From CAWDYA01 sp963806495 (GTDB lineage Bacteria > Acidobacteriota > Polarisedimenticolia > JACPZX01 > DASXTC01), in assembly GCA_963806495.1 (NCBI GenBank), contig CAWDYA010000003.1, positions 1 to 64,000 of the forward strand: 64,000 nt of DNA. The letters are read 5' to 3'. Both the position numbers and the translations under genes were made by a program. Below are positions 18,588-28,554 of the stretch, one piece after another (positions within the stretch are counted from its first letter, which is position 1; each line of letters begins with the position of its first letter). The notes below the pieces were generated by a model that was not told the DNA's origin, ran no database searches, and was given only the letters and a program-made list of their open reading frames with translations.

Positions 18588-21500
18588 ACGACACGACGCC
18601 TGCCTGCGCTGTGCCTGCTCCTGCTCGCTTTTCCGTGCGGGCCGGTCTCCTCCGTCTATTCCGCCGAAGGCAGCCTCGGTTACGAGATCCAGGCGCCCTC
18701 GGATGCCTGCGGGGCCGGAGCGCAGCGCGACGGGGATCTCGTCCCCACGCTGATCGCTCTGGATGACGCCGCGCTCGACGACCCGGGTTCGCTGTCGCCC
18801 CTGTTCCGGTGCGCCGTGCAGGATGGGCTGCTGCTCGCAGCGCGGCTCGATCCCCCCTCGGCGTGGCAGCACGCGCCCGATCCGTACGCGGCGCTCGGTC
18901 CGTGGCTGACGCGGCTCGGCTCGTTTCTGTCGAAGGTGCACCCGAGCATTCACCGGTTCGAGCTGGGCAGCCGGCCCGAGACCGTGTTCGATCCGGAGGC
19001 GTACGCTTTCCTGGTGGAAAAGGTGAGCACGCTGATCCGATCGGTGGATCCGGCGGGCGAGCTGATCGCCGGACCGCTGGGAGGGGAGGCGCAGGGTTGG
19101 CTCGCCAGGGTCGACAGCAGCCGGCTGGCGCCCTATGTCGGCGGGATCGCGCTTCAGGATCCGGCCGATCTGTCCTCCTGGATGCAGCGGCTGGCAGAGG
19201 AGTATCCCGGCCGGCCGGTCTGGCTGCACACCGGCACGATGGCCTCCCCGCCCGCCCCTGCGGTCCTGATCTCCCGTTGGCACGCGGCGCTCCAGGCCGG
19301 GTTGAGACAGGTGCTCGTACCCGCCTCGCCGGACTCCGACACCATGCAGTTCGTGATCAACGTGGCCCGAGCCCTGCCTGCGCGGTTCGTGCAGCAGCCG
19401 GCCCCGCCGCCCGGCTCCGGGGACGTCGGCCCGATCTGGTTCGCCGATCCGCTCGGCCCCGAGTCGGCCGTGCTGATCCCGGAGTCGGCCGGCCCGCAGA
19501 TCCTGCTCGGTCCGGATCCGGTCGAACACGTCCGGGCCTTCGATCTTCACGCGGGCGCCACGCTCGAGGCGGGTGTCACCATGGCGCCGGACGGGACGCT
19601 GCTGAGCGTTCCTCCCGGCGCCGGCCCTGTGCTCGCGCGGTACGTGGTGGTGCGCGGTCCCCGCGGCGTGACCGAGACGGTGGGCGTCAGCGAGCCGTAT
19701 CAGCTCACCGCTCCGGAGATCATCGCGCGGCTGCGGGCGGTCGAGACGCGGCAGGAGCGCGCGCTGGAGCACTACGAGGCGAAGGCGACCATCGCGTATC
19801 ACTACCGCGCCGAGACGATCGGCGAATCGATCGACGTGGTCTCGGTGAACCGCTTCTTCTGGAAGGGGCAGGTGGGCGAGTACCAGGAGACCGAGCTGTA
19901 CGTCAACGGGGCGCGCTGGCGCGGCAAGGCCCCGAGCCTGCCGTTCATCTCCGCGGAGAAGGTGAAGGAAGTCCCGCTGGAGATCCGGCTGGACAAGTCG
20001 TACGTCTACGAGCTCGAAGGAACATCGACGATCGACGGTCACCGATCGTACGAGCTCTCGTTCGAGCCCGTGGACCCGAACGGCTCGACCTACTCGGGCC
20101 GGGTGTGGGTCGACGCCGACAGCTTCGTCCGCCGCAGGCTCCGCCTCGTGCAGCACGGGCTCAAGGAGCCGATCACGAGCAACACCGACGAGATCAGCTA
20201 CGCCGCGATCCAGCCGATCCCCGGCGCCGATCCGAACCTGCCCGAGGAGGCGCGCAGCATCTGGCTGCCCGTGCGCGCCGATCGGCAGATGGTCTTCACG
20301 GTGCTGGGCCGTTCTGTGGCCGTGGAGCGCCGGGTCAGCTACGAGGACTTCTCGGTCAACGATGCCGGCTTCGCGCCGCACCGCGAGCAGGCCTATGCCT
20401 CGGGCCAGCCGATTCTCAGGGACGACGCATCCGGCTACACCTATCTCGTCCAGGACGAGAACGGCATCCGGACCCGCCGCGCCGACTCGCTTCGCAACGT
20501 CGCCTTCTTCGGCGGTATCGGAGGGCTCCACGGACGGCATCGGGACCCCGTTCGCGGGGATGAACTACTTCGACTTCAACTGGCGGGGCACCGGCACCCA
20601 GGTCGATCTCGCCTATGCCGGCGTCCTCGTCGACGGCGCGTGGACCGATCCCACGCTGGGCGGGAGCAAGGTCGAGCTGACACTCGAGGGGCGGCTCCGC
20701 GCCATCGGTGACCGGTTCCGGAAGGTCGGCGAGGAGGGACGTGAAAGGGAGGAGTACCTCGAGGTGCTCGGGCAGCGCTTCTGGATCACGCTGGGACGGC
20801 GTCTTACGCCCTACAGCCGTTTCGAGATGCGCACGGAGATCGGTTACGACAATTACGATCGGCAGGACAGCACCGACCCGGACTTCAAGCTGCCCCCCAC
20901 ACGTTTCTCGGGCTCGGAGACGGGCCGCTGGCGTTACCATCGCAGCGGGACATTGCTCGATCTGTGGGCCACTGCGGGGCACCGTTTCGGCTGGGGCGAC
21001 TGGGGGCTCCCCGGGGGCGGGCCCGGCCAGCGCGGCAGCGCCGACCAGACGGACTACCAGCAATGGGGCGCCTCGCTGCTCAAGTCGTTCTACCCGACGC
21101 GGCTGCAGAAGCTCAGCTTCGGCGCGGCGGCGTTCGCCGGTCGGCGCCTCGACCGGTTCTCGCGGTTCCGGATCGGCGACTTCCGCAACGCACGCGTCCA
21201 CGGCTTCAACGGCTTCGACGTCACGTTCGATCACGGCGCCACCGCCCAGATCGAGTATCTGTTCACCTTGCCGCACGGAGGGGCGAGCATCGAGCTGGGC
21301 GTCGACGGCGCGCTGGTCGAGAACGACGAGGACTTCGAGGGACGACAGTACCTGCTCGGCGCGGCCGCGGGAGTCTCGTTCAACGGTCCGTGGGGCACGC
21401 TGATGAGCGTGCGGGCCTCGACCGGGATGGGAAGCTCCCTGCCGATCTCCACGAGCGGCGCGAGTCTTCGGCTGGTGTTCATCAAGACGTTCGACCACTG

Positions 21501-21612
21501 GCCCTGGTCGGACAAGGGCAAGGGCGCTTTGACTCCGCCCGGACCGTCTGGGTATCATGATCCTGGATCCGCACATGATGCCCTGTCCGAACAGAGGAGG
21601 TCATTGAGATGA
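18585..21612 (+). CDS. Large exported protein: N-terminal barrel-like region, LolA-like middle, predicted outer-membrane beta-barrel C-terminus
   Basis: About 1,008 residues with a Sec-type signal peptide (LPALCLLLLAFPCGPVSSVYSA). Residues about 50-280 look like a (beta/alpha)-barrel of the glycoside-hydrolase type (FELGSRPETVFDPEAYAFL, RPVWLHTGTMASPP), but I see no convincing catalytic pair. Residues about 400-560 resemble LolA/outer-membrane lipoprotein carrier folds (EAKATIAYHYRAETIG, SVNRFFWKGQVGEYQETELY, GRVWVDADSFVRRRL). The C-terminal about 350 residues have alternating aromatic/polar strands typical of an outer-membrane barrel (GMNYFDFNWRGTGTQVDLAY, YSRFEMRTEIGYDNYDR). A frame break at about 20,525 (one extra G) separates the two halves. 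The end is uncertain: after the barrel-like LVFIKTFDHWPW the frame runs another about 30 polar residues to a stop overlapping the next ATG. Function unknown. Confidence 0.6.
21529..21558 (+). promoter_or_regulatory. Sigma-70-like promoter before the di-haem peroxidase gene
   Basis: TTGACT (21,529-21,534), an 18-base spacer and TATCAT (21,553-21,558) lie within the last codons of the preceding gene. AGAGGAGG follows about ten bases before the ATG at 21,609, so this gene has both its own promoter and a strong ribosome-binding site. Confidence 0.6.
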
Positions 21613-22690
21613 GTGTCAAGGCCATACGTCTCGCCGTCCTGGCCGTCATGGTCGTCGGCCTCGCCGCGCTCGCGGCGCCGGGGTGCGCCAAGAGCGAGGA
21701 TCACTCCGCGCAGTGGGAGGCGGACAACCCGGTCGTGCCGCTGCCGAAGCCGCCGCTCGGGGCCGAGGCGGATTTCGCGGCGTTGAAGTTCCAGGTCACG
21801 CCCGAGAAGGTCCGGCTGGGTCGCTGGCTCTTCTACGACGGCCGCCTCTCCACGGACGGCACGGTGTCGTGCGCCACGTGCCACCGCCCCGAGAACGGCT
21901 TCTCCGAGCCGACGCCGCATTCCACCGGGGTGGGGGGAAGACGGGGACCCGCAAGGCTCCGACCTTCGTCAACGGCGCGTGGCCGCTGTATGACTTCTAC
22001 TTCTGGGATGGCCGCGCGACCTCCCTGCAGGAGCAGGCGAAGGGTCCGATCATCAATCCGGTCGAAATGGCCAACGACCACGACACCATGATCAGCACCC
22101 TCAAGGGCGTCTCGGGCTACGGGAAGTACTTCACCGAGGTGTACGGCGACCCCGAGGTGACCCTCGATCGCGTGGTGGAGGCGATCGCCGCCTACGAAGC
22201 GACGCGTCTTTCGGGCAACTCCGCATGGGACAGGTTCCAGAACGGCGACGAGTCGGCGCTGTCCGAGCAGGCGAAGCTGGGCAACGACCTCTTCTTCGGC
22301 AAGGCGGAGTGCGCGCAGTGCCACATCAGCTGGAACCTCAGCGACTCGTTGTTCTACAACCTGGGCGTTGGCTGGGACGATGCCTCGCAGTCGTTCGCCG
22401 ACCCGGGCCGCGCGAAGATCTCCGGCGACGAGAAGGACACGGGTGCCTTCAAGACGCCCACGCTGCGGGAGGTCGCCCGCCACGCTCCCTATATGCACGA
22501 CGGCTCGATCGCGACGCTGCGTGAGGTTGTGGAGCATTACAACCAGGGCGGGCTCAAGAACCCCTGGCTGAGCGAGCGCATCCGCCCGCTGAACCTCACC
22601 CCCGAGGAGGTGGACGCTCTCGTGGCGATGATGGAGTCGCTCAACGGCGAAGGGTTCATGGACACCGCGCCGAAATCGTTCCCGCTCTGA
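21609..22690 (+). CDS. Di-haem cytochrome c peroxidase / MauG family protein
   Basis: Periplasmic di-haem protein of about 360 residues. Two c-type haem sites are visible, CATCH (near residue 95) and CAQCH (near residue 238), with the family landmarks LGRWLFYDGRLS, KAPTFVNGA, FKTPTLREVARHAPYMHDGS and LTPEEVDALVAMM. Members reduce hydrogen peroxide with electrons from cytochromes or oxidise protein side chains (MauG). The N-terminus (LAVLAVMVVGLAALAAPGCA) is a signal peptide, and the Cys suggests a lipoprotein although the lipobox is imperfect. A frame break near 21,935, in a run of six or so G, separates the first haem domain from the rest. A terminator-like hairpin follows at 22,711. Confidence 0.92.
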
Positions 22691-22710
22691 GGTTGTCGCC
22701 CTCGCCCTCT

Positions 22711-22756
22711 CCCCCGCCCGGGCCGCTGGCCCGGCGGGGGTGTCGGTTTCCCGACA
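22711..22756 (+). terminator. Tandem hairpins after the peroxidase gene
   Basis: The first hairpin (22,711-22,740) pairs CCCCCGCCCGGGCC with GGCCCGGCGGGGG around GCT, with one bulge. The second (22,741-22,756) pairs TGTCGG with CCGACA around TTTC. A run of six T occurs about 28 bases further on. Strong stems at a likely operon end suggest transcription termination. Confidence 0.6.
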
Positions 22757-22822
22757 TGATGGCCCCCCCGATGCCCTTTTTTGTCAAGGGCCACGCCCCT
22801 TTCCACGCGAGGGCCGGACGCA

Positions 22823-22851
22823 TTGCGCAGAATCCAAACAGCTTCTATGTT
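22823..22851 (+). promoter_or_regulatory. Promoter of the signalling gene cluster
   Basis: TTGCGC (22,823-22,828), a 17-base spacer and TATGTT (22,846-22,851), about 100 bases before the first kinase-like gene. The surrounding A/T-rich patch stands out in this G+C-rich sequence. The leader contains a hairpin pairing GATGGCA (22,869-22,875) with TGCCATC (22,886-22,892). No recognisable riboswitch core is present. Confidence 0.5.
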
Positions 22852-22950
22852 TGCGCTTCGCGCGGGGCGATGGCACCGGGCTTGCTGCCATCTGCGCAGG
22901 CGGGAGACGTCCGCCGCGACCCGTCCGTCCACAGGGGAGGCAACGGCTTC

Positions 22951-23547
22951 ATGAAGGACATCAACAGCCAGGTGGTCGCGGGTATCGACGACGTCCTGAT
23001 CCTCACGGACGACGCCGGAAAGGTTCTGTTCGCAAACCCGAGCGCGTCGCGTCTTTTCGGGCGCGATCTGACCGGCACGAAGCTCCGGCCGGAGGAGGTC
23101 GACGACGATCCACCGATCGTGGCCTCGGTGGTGCGGGGCTACCGGGCCGCCAGGGAAGGATCCGGGCCGCATCGCGAGCTGGTGTCCGCCACCACAGCGG
23201 AAGGGCCGCGCTACTACTGGCTCTCCGTGCACCCGGCTCAGTCCGGCGGTTCGGGGCGGCTTCTGACCCTCGCCGACATCACCGAATCGCTCTCGGGCTC
23301 GCCGTCGCTGCAGCGCGTTTTCTCCGTGGTGAACCACGACATCCGGAGCCCGCTCACCTCGATCTCGGGAGCCGCCGAGCTGCTCGGTTCGGGTCGCGTC
23401 GGCGCCCTGGACGGCGTGCAGCAGCGACTGCTGGGGATCATCGAGGAGGGGGTGCGCAAGATCGACGAGATTCTCGCGAGGACGAAGAGCGGCCTGGCCG
23501 CGGGACAGCTCGCGGCTGTCGCGGGGGAGGGGCGTGAGCAACGGTAA
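22951..23547 (+). CDS. PAS-HisKA protein lacking an ATPase domain
   Basis: A 198-residue protein with an N-terminal PAS domain (about 10-115: DDVLILTDDAGKVLFANPSA, YYWLSVHPAQSG, TLADITES) and a dimerisation/phosphoacceptor helix pair with the H-box SVVNHDIRSPLTSISGAAEL. The coding frame stops just after the second helix. The next gene starts 14 bases before the stop, so no HATPase domain is hidden by a frame error. It could be phosphorylated in trans by the complete kinase at 28,555, or serve as a phosphotransfer or sensory partner. GGGGAGG lies ten bases before the ATG. First gene of the signalling cluster. Confidence 0.75.
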   Translation: MKDINSQVVAGIDDVLILTDDAGKVLFANPSASRLFGRDLTGTKLRPEEVDDDPPIVASVVRGYRAAREGSGPHRELVSATTAEGPRYYWLSVHPAQSGGSGRLLTLADITESLSGSPSLQRVFSVVNHDIRSPLTSISGAAELLGSGRVGALDGVQQRLLGIIEEGVRKIDEILARTKSGLAAGQLAAVAGEGREQR

Positions 23548-24358
23548 GATTCTCATCGTCGACGACTCGGACAACATCCGGAGCGTCCTCCAGATCAATT
23601 TCGAGTATCTGGGGTACGAGGTGGTCCAGGCGCGCGACGGCGAAGAGGCGCTCGGCATGCTCGAGACGGAGTCGCCCGACCTCGTCATCCTCGACGTGAT
23701 GATGCCGCGGCAGAACGGGTTCCAGGTCTGCCGGAGAATCAAGAACGACCCCGTGCACGCTTCGACGCCCGTCGTGTTCCTCACCGCCAAGGGGCAGAAA
23801 GAGGATCGCTACTGGGGTAAGGACTGCGGCGCCGACGAGTACCTGACGAAGCCGTTCTCCACCGCGGAGCTCGAGAGGGTGATCGAAAAGCTGATGTCGC
23901 GGTCCGCGCACGGCATGACGATGAGCCAGTTCGAGCGCGAGACGAAGCTCCGGCTCGAGCAGGGCGAGACGTTCGGCATTCTCACCGTCACGTTCGATCC
24001 CAAGGCGCTCAACGTCTTCCGGCAGAAGTACGGCGAGCTCAGGTTCCACGAGGCGGTGGACGGAATCCGCCAGACGGTCGAGGTGATCGTGCGCGAGGAG
24101 GCGGGTCAGTCGCTCGTCTGGATGGCGGGCGACAACGTCCTCAAGTCGATACTGCCTGGCGACGCCGAGCGGTCGGAAGCGCTGCGCGATCGGATCATCG
24201 CGCAATCGGACCTGCTGCTGAAGAGCTTCTACGACGAGCAGGATGCCGGCCGCGGGTACGTCGTGGCCAGGCAGGGGGCCGACGGGCGCGAGGTGCACGT
24301 TCCTCTGCTGCGGATGGAAGCGACCCTCTCGTATGAGACCCCCGGGAGCGCAGCCTGA
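23534..24358 (+). CDS. Response regulator: receiver plus degenerate GGDEF-like output domain
   Basis: A 274-residue protein starting at GTG 23,534. Receiver domain residues 1-125: acidic pair in ILIVDDSD, phospho-acceptor Asp in VILDVMMPRQNG, the Thr in VVFLTAKG and the Lys in EYLTKPFS. Residues about 130-250 have the spacing of a GGDEF domain (TFGILTVTFDPKALNVFRQK, IRQTVEVIVREE, SLVWMAGDNVLKSILPG), with the active-site loop changed to AGDNV, so diguanylate cyclase activity is unlikely. It may act by protein contacts or have another ligand. It overlaps the PAS-HisKA gene by 14 bases, and the two are probably a cognate pair. Confidence 0.75.
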   Translation: MSNGKILIVDDSDNIRSVLQINFEYLGYEVVQARDGEEALGMLETESPDLVILDVMMPRQNGFQVCRRIKNDPVHASTPVVFLTAKGQKEDRYWGKDCGADEYLTKPFSTAELERVIEKLMSRSAHGMTMSQFERETKLRLEQGETFGILTVTFDPKALNVFRQKYGELRFHEAVDGIRQTVEVIVREEAGQSLVWMAGDNVLKSILPGDAERSEALRDRIIAQSDLLLKSFYDEQDAGRGYVVARQGADGREVHVPLLRMEATLSYETPGSAA

Positions 24359-24431
24359 AACTCTCTGTCCGGATTCGCCCTCCTGCGATATACTTCGCTC
24401 CCTTCATGACGGACCCTTGGGGCGCCCCCTG

Positions 24432-25887
24432 ATGACGAACAGCGCGACGGGAGAGACGACTCTGGACGCGAAGATCCTCGTCGTGGACGATGATCCCGGA
24501 ATACGCGAGACGCTCGACGCGGTCTTCTCTTCCTTCGGGTGCCGCGTGAATCTGCGCAGCGACGGCGAGGAGGCGCTCGCCGCCATCCGCGAGGAGTCGT
24601 ACGACGTCATCTTCGTCGACTACCGTATGCCGGGGATGGACGGCATGGGCGTTCTGCGCGAGGCCGTGGCGCTCTCCCCCGAGGCCGCCGTGGTGCTGAT
24701 CACAGGCGAGGGCTCCGAGACGGTGGCTCGCGACGCATTCAAGCTCGGGGCGTTCGACTACGTGAGCAAGCCGTTCCGCAAGCTCGAAGACCTCGAGATC
24801 ATCGTCAGCCAGGCGATCGAGCGTCAGCATCTTCGCAGGGAGAACAGCAGCCTGAAGCGTCAGAACACCGAGCTCAGGTCGCTGATCGACCGCAAGTACT
24901 CCTTCAAGAGCATCGTCGGCGGCACCCGGGAGATGCGCCGGATCTTCGACCTCATCGACCGGGTGGCGTCCACCAAGAGCACCGTCCTGGTCACGGGCGA
25001 GAGCGGAACCGGCAAGGAGCTGATCGCCAAGGCCCTGCACTTCCACAGCGATCGCAAGGACGGACCGTTCGTCAGCGTCAACTGCGGCGCCCTTCCCGAC
25101 AATCTGCTCGAGGACGAGCTCTTCGGGCATGTCCGTGGTGCCTTCACCGACGCCGATCGGGGACCGGATGGGGCGGTTCGAGCTGGCCCACCAGGGGACC
25201 CTGTTCCTCGACGAGATCGGCAACATGAGCCAGAACCTGCAGGTGAAGCTCCTGCGCGTCCTGCAGGAGCGCGAGTTCACGCCCCTCGGGACAACCCGCC
25301 GCGTGCAGGTGGACGTCCGGATCGTCGCGGCCACCAACGACGATCTGCGGGTGATGATAGAGGACCACCGGTTCCGCAAGGACCTCTATTACCGGCTCAA
25401 CGTGATCAACATCGTCATGCCGCCGCTGCGGGAGCGTCGCGGTGACATCGCCCTGCTGGCGGGCTACTTCCTCGAGAAATACTGCGAGGAGATGAAGCTC
25501 CCGCGCAAGGCGTTCTCTCCGGCCGCCGTGCGCGAGTTGCTCGAGCACCCCTGGCCGGGCAACGTCCGGCAGCTCGAAAACGTGGTCGAGCGGGCGGTGG
25601 CCCTTTCGGGCCACCGGGCCGTTCTGGATGTCGACGACCTGCCCGACGAGATCCGCGCCGGCGACCGGATCAGCCTGCCGGAGCTGCGGCTCGACGCCGA
25701 CGGCATCCATCTCGACAGCGCGGTTTCCGATTTCGAGGGGCGCCTGGTCATGCAGGCTCTGGAGAAGTCCGACTGGGTCAAGACCCGCGCCGCGCGCCTG
25801 CTCAACGTGAAGCGAACGACGCTGATAGAGAAGATGAAGCGGCTGGGGATCCCCCTGAAGGGCGCGCGCCCCGAACGTCCGTCCTGA
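24432..25887 (+). CDS. NtrC-family sigma-54-dependent response regulator
   Basis: Receiver (Asp in VIFVDYRMPGMDGM; Lys in YVSKPFRK), a linker helix, AAA+ domain and DNA-binding helix-turn-helix. Walker A is GESGTGKELIAKAL; Walker B is GTLFLDEIGN; LRERRGDIALLAGYFL and HPWPGNVRQLENVVERA are diagnostic, and the C-terminal Fis-type helix is KTRAARLLNVKRTTLIEKMK. A frame break at about 25,160 lies right beside the sigma-54 contact loop, which reads GAFTDA rather than GAFTGA. The ATG at 24,432 has only a weak ribosome-binding site; an upstream ATG at 24,405 meets a stop after eight codons. A TATACT box is at 24,389-24,394. The cognate kinase is not certain; both kinase-like proteins of the cluster are candidates. 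Confidence 0.88.
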
Positions 25888-25926
25888 TTGTCGTTGCCGG
25901 GGGCCTGTGATACCCTCGACCCACTC

Positions 25927-26718
25927 ATGCCCACGGTCCTGCTCGTCGATGACGCGTTCGTATTCAAGGCTGTGGAGGGCACCTGTCTCCGCCGCGAGCC
26001 TTGCCGGCTCGTCATGGCGGCGGCTGACGCGGTGCTCGATCGCGTGGCGGCGGACAGCCCCGATCTGCTGATCGCCTCGGTCACCGACGACGACTCACGC
26101 GTCTGGCTCCTCGGCCTGAGCCGTGACACCCGCCTCGAGGGTCTGCCCATGATCGTGCTGGATTTTGCGGGCGCGTCCGCGGGGCCGATCGCCGCGCGCG
26201 CCCCGGAGGCTGCGCCGGTCGACGTGCTGCGGGTGCCCGGCGGGTCCGAAGGGCCCGACTTCGGCGCGCTCGACCCGCTTCTCGATGCGGCGATCAAGCA
26301 CCGCATCCCGAGCCTCTCGCGCCGTCCCGATCGCGTGGCCGTGAGCCTGCCGGTCTGGTGCGAGGGCGGGGGCGTCCACGCCACGCTCAAGACCAAGAAC
26401 CTCAGCGCCTCAGGTCTCTTTCTGAAGACGGAGCGGCCGCTCGCCCCCGGCGAGCGGCTCGACGTCAGGTTCAGTCTTCCGGTGGAGGGGATGGCCCGGG
26501 TGCCGATTGCGGGTGTGTGCGAGGTCGTCAGAAGGGTGCAGGCCGCCGGGCCTCCCGGGGTCGCCGAGGCGGACCTCATCCCCGGCGTGGGGGTGCGTTT
26601 CCTGGAGCTTCCGGAAGAGGGAATGAAGATTCTCAGACACTACGTGTCGGCCACCACCGGGGGGGCGACCGCTTCGCCCGCGCCGGGGGGGCGGTCGAGG
26701 GTGCGACCGGCGCATTGA
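25927..26718 (+). CDS. Receiver-like/PilZ-domain protein
   Basis: A 263-residue protein. The first about 125 residues resemble a receiver fold (TVLLVDDAFVFKAVEG, SPDLLIASVTDDDS), but the phospho-Asp position is not convincing, so it may be a pseudo-receiver. Residues about 140-240 resemble a PilZ domain (SLPVWCEGGGVHATLKTKNL, SASGLFLKTERPLAPGERL, GVGVRFLEL). The canonical c-di-GMP RxxxR motif is not plain; the Arg-Pro pair in SRRPDRVAVSL may be a remnant, with SASG standing for the usual D/NxSxxG. Starts at ATG 25,927, about 40 bases after the NtrC-type gene. Confidence 0.65.
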   Translation: MPTVLLVDDAFVFKAVEGTCLRREPCRLVMAAADAVLDRVAADSPDLLIASVTDDDSRVWLLGLSRDTRLEGLPMIVLDFAGASAGPIAARAPEAAPVDVLRVPGGSEGPDFGALDPLLDAAIKHRIPSLSRRPDRVAVSLPVWCEGGGVHATLKTKNLSASGLFLKTERPLAPGERLDVRFSLPVEGMARVPIAGVCEVVRRVQAAGPPGVAEADLIPGVGVRFLELPEEGMKILRHYVSATTGGATASPAPGGRSRVRPAH

Positions 26719-26741
26719 CCGGGGCGGGGGGGACCAGCCGG

Positions 26742-27134
26742 ATGGCACGCATACTTGTCGTCGACGATCAGGAGGACATCCTCCAGACCACGGCCCTCGT
26801 GTTGCGCAAGGGCGGCCACGAGCCGCTCACGGCGGCCAACGGGATCGACGCCCTCGACGCCGCGCGCAGCGAGCGGCCCGATCTCATCCTGCTCGACATC
26901 GAGATGCCGCAGATGGATGGGTGGGAGGCGCTGCGCCTGCTCCGTCTCGACGACACGACGCGCGACATCCCCGTGGCGATGTTCACCATCCTGTTCGATC
27001 TGCGCGAGAAGGTGCGCGCCCTCAAGTACGGTGCGCAGGATTACATCACCAAGCCGTTCGCGATCGACGAGCTGCTCGAGAGGGTCTCGGCGGTTCTGTC
27101 GGGCGCCTCGACCGGGACGGGAGGCGCCGCGTGA
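26742..27134 (+). CDS. Single-domain response regulator (receiver only)
   Basis: A 130-residue CheY-like receiver with nothing appended. The acidic pocket is in RILVVDDQED, the phospho-Asp in LILLDIEMPQMDGW, and the conserved Lys in DYITKPFA. The usual Thr/Ser switch position reads VAMFTIL. Start ATG at 26,742, 24 bases after the PilZ gene; its stop overlaps the GTG of the EAL gene, implying coupled translation. Output is presumably by docking to another protein of this cluster. Confidence 0.88.
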   Translation: MARILVVDDQEDILQTTALVLRKGGHEPLTAANGIDALDAARSERPDLILLDIEMPQMDGWEALRLLRLDDTTRDIPVAMFTILFDLREKVRALKYGAQDYITKPFAIDELLERVSAVLSGASTGTGGAA

Positions 27135-28493
27135 AGGGCGAGGAGCGGGGACGCGGCGAGTCCGGCCGGCGCCGTTCCGAGGAAGCGCGGCGGCACGCCG
27201 ATTTTCTCCGCCTCAAGGCGGCGCTGTACGATCCCAACACCGACATGTACGCGTCGCCTGCGCAGCTCGAAGCGGTGCGCGCGCTGTTCCATCGGTGTCG
27301 CTCGGTCGGAGTGATCCACATCGAGATCGACCCGATGTCGCCGGGTCGAGGCCGTCTACGGCTGGCAGGTGCTCGACGGCATCCTGCGCGCGGTGAGCGG
27401 CGTGCTGCGCGACTTCAGGACCGGTCTGCTGCCGGAAGGAGCGGTGATGGCGCAGGCGGGCGTCCATGCCGACCGGTTCCTGATCGTCCTGCCGCTGCCC
27501 CGGTCGGATCACGCGCCGGGCGCCGGACCGCTCATGGACCTGTGCCTGAGCCTCGAGCAGCGAATCGCCACGCGATTCACCGGCCCCGATTTCCAGTCGA
27601 TGATGCCGCAGCCGGCCTTCTCGATCGGTTGCACCACGATCGTCGAGCATCCATTTCTCAGGCTGGAACGCCAGCTCTATCGCGGCTTCGACGAGGCGCG
27701 CCGGTCGGGCCTCAAGGGCGAGTCGCAGCAGCAGTCGCGCCGACACGTCGAGCTGAAGCGGATCATCCGGGACCAGTCGATCGAGATCCTCTTCCAGCCG
27801 ATCCTCGAGCTGGCCGGGGAACGGATCATCGGCTACGAGGCGTTCATGCGGGGCCCGCGGGACACCGCCTTCGAGGCTCCCAGCAGCCTGTTCGAGTTCT
27901 CGCGGGAGGCCGGCATGGCGAGCGAGCTGGACCTGATCTGCCAGCGGGCGGCGCTCAGGCAGGCACGCAAGCTCTCCTCGGGCGACAAGCTGTTCCTCAA
28001 CGCGCTGCCGGACTCGCTGCTGGATCCCGGCTTCCGCGAGGGGCTCCTCGCGGAGCTGCCCGACGGCTATCCGATCTGCCGTGAGGACATCGTGCTGGAG
28101 ATCGCGGACCGGCACGCGGTGGGCGACTTCGCGGCGTTCGAGACGGAGATGAGTGGGCTGCGCTCGCTCGGCTTCGGCATGTCGATCGACGACGTGGGGA
28201 AGGCCTCCACCAGCCTCGACAGCCTCGCCGAGGTCCATCCCGACTTCATCAAGGTGGACAACTCGCTCATTCGTAATATCCACAACAATCTGATCAAGCA
28301 GAATCTTCTCCGATCGGTCTGCGAGGCGGCCCGCGGTATCGGCGCGCAGGTCGTCGCCGAGGGGATCGAGACCAGGGAAGAGCTCGAGACCGTACTCCGT
28401 TGTGGCGCGCGCTACGGTCAGGGGTATCTTTTCTTCAGACCGAGCAAGGACCTGCCTGCCGGCAGGACCGCCGTCGAGCGAGGCGGTATGTAG
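27131..28493 (+). CDS. Degenerate GGDEF plus EAL-domain protein
   Basis: Starts at a GTG sharing bases with the preceding stop. A basic N-terminus leads into a degenerate GGDEF-type domain (VGVIHIEIDPMSP, then GVHADRFLIVLPLP), broken by a frame error at about 27,340. The EAL domain occupies the C-terminal about 250 residues: QSIEILFQPILEL, GYEAFMRGP in place of EAL, LNALPDSLLDP, VLEIADRH, SIDDVGKASTSL, FIKVDNSLI, VAEGIET and YGQGYLFFRPS. Most metal and catalytic ligands are retained (Glu, Asn, Glu, Asp, Lys, Glu) although EAL reads EAF, so c-di-GMP phosphodiesterase activity or mere binding are both possible. About 450 residues. Confidence 0.8.
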
Positions 28494-28554
28494 CGCCACG
28501 CGCCGGCAACCCTCCCTGCTGGCGATACAGACAGTCACGAATGGAGTCATCTAG

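Noticed and set aside
22852..22950. c-di-GMP riboswitch in the leader of the signalling cluster
   Set aside because: Despite the c-di-GMP context only a simple hairpin is present; the GEMM core sequence is absent.
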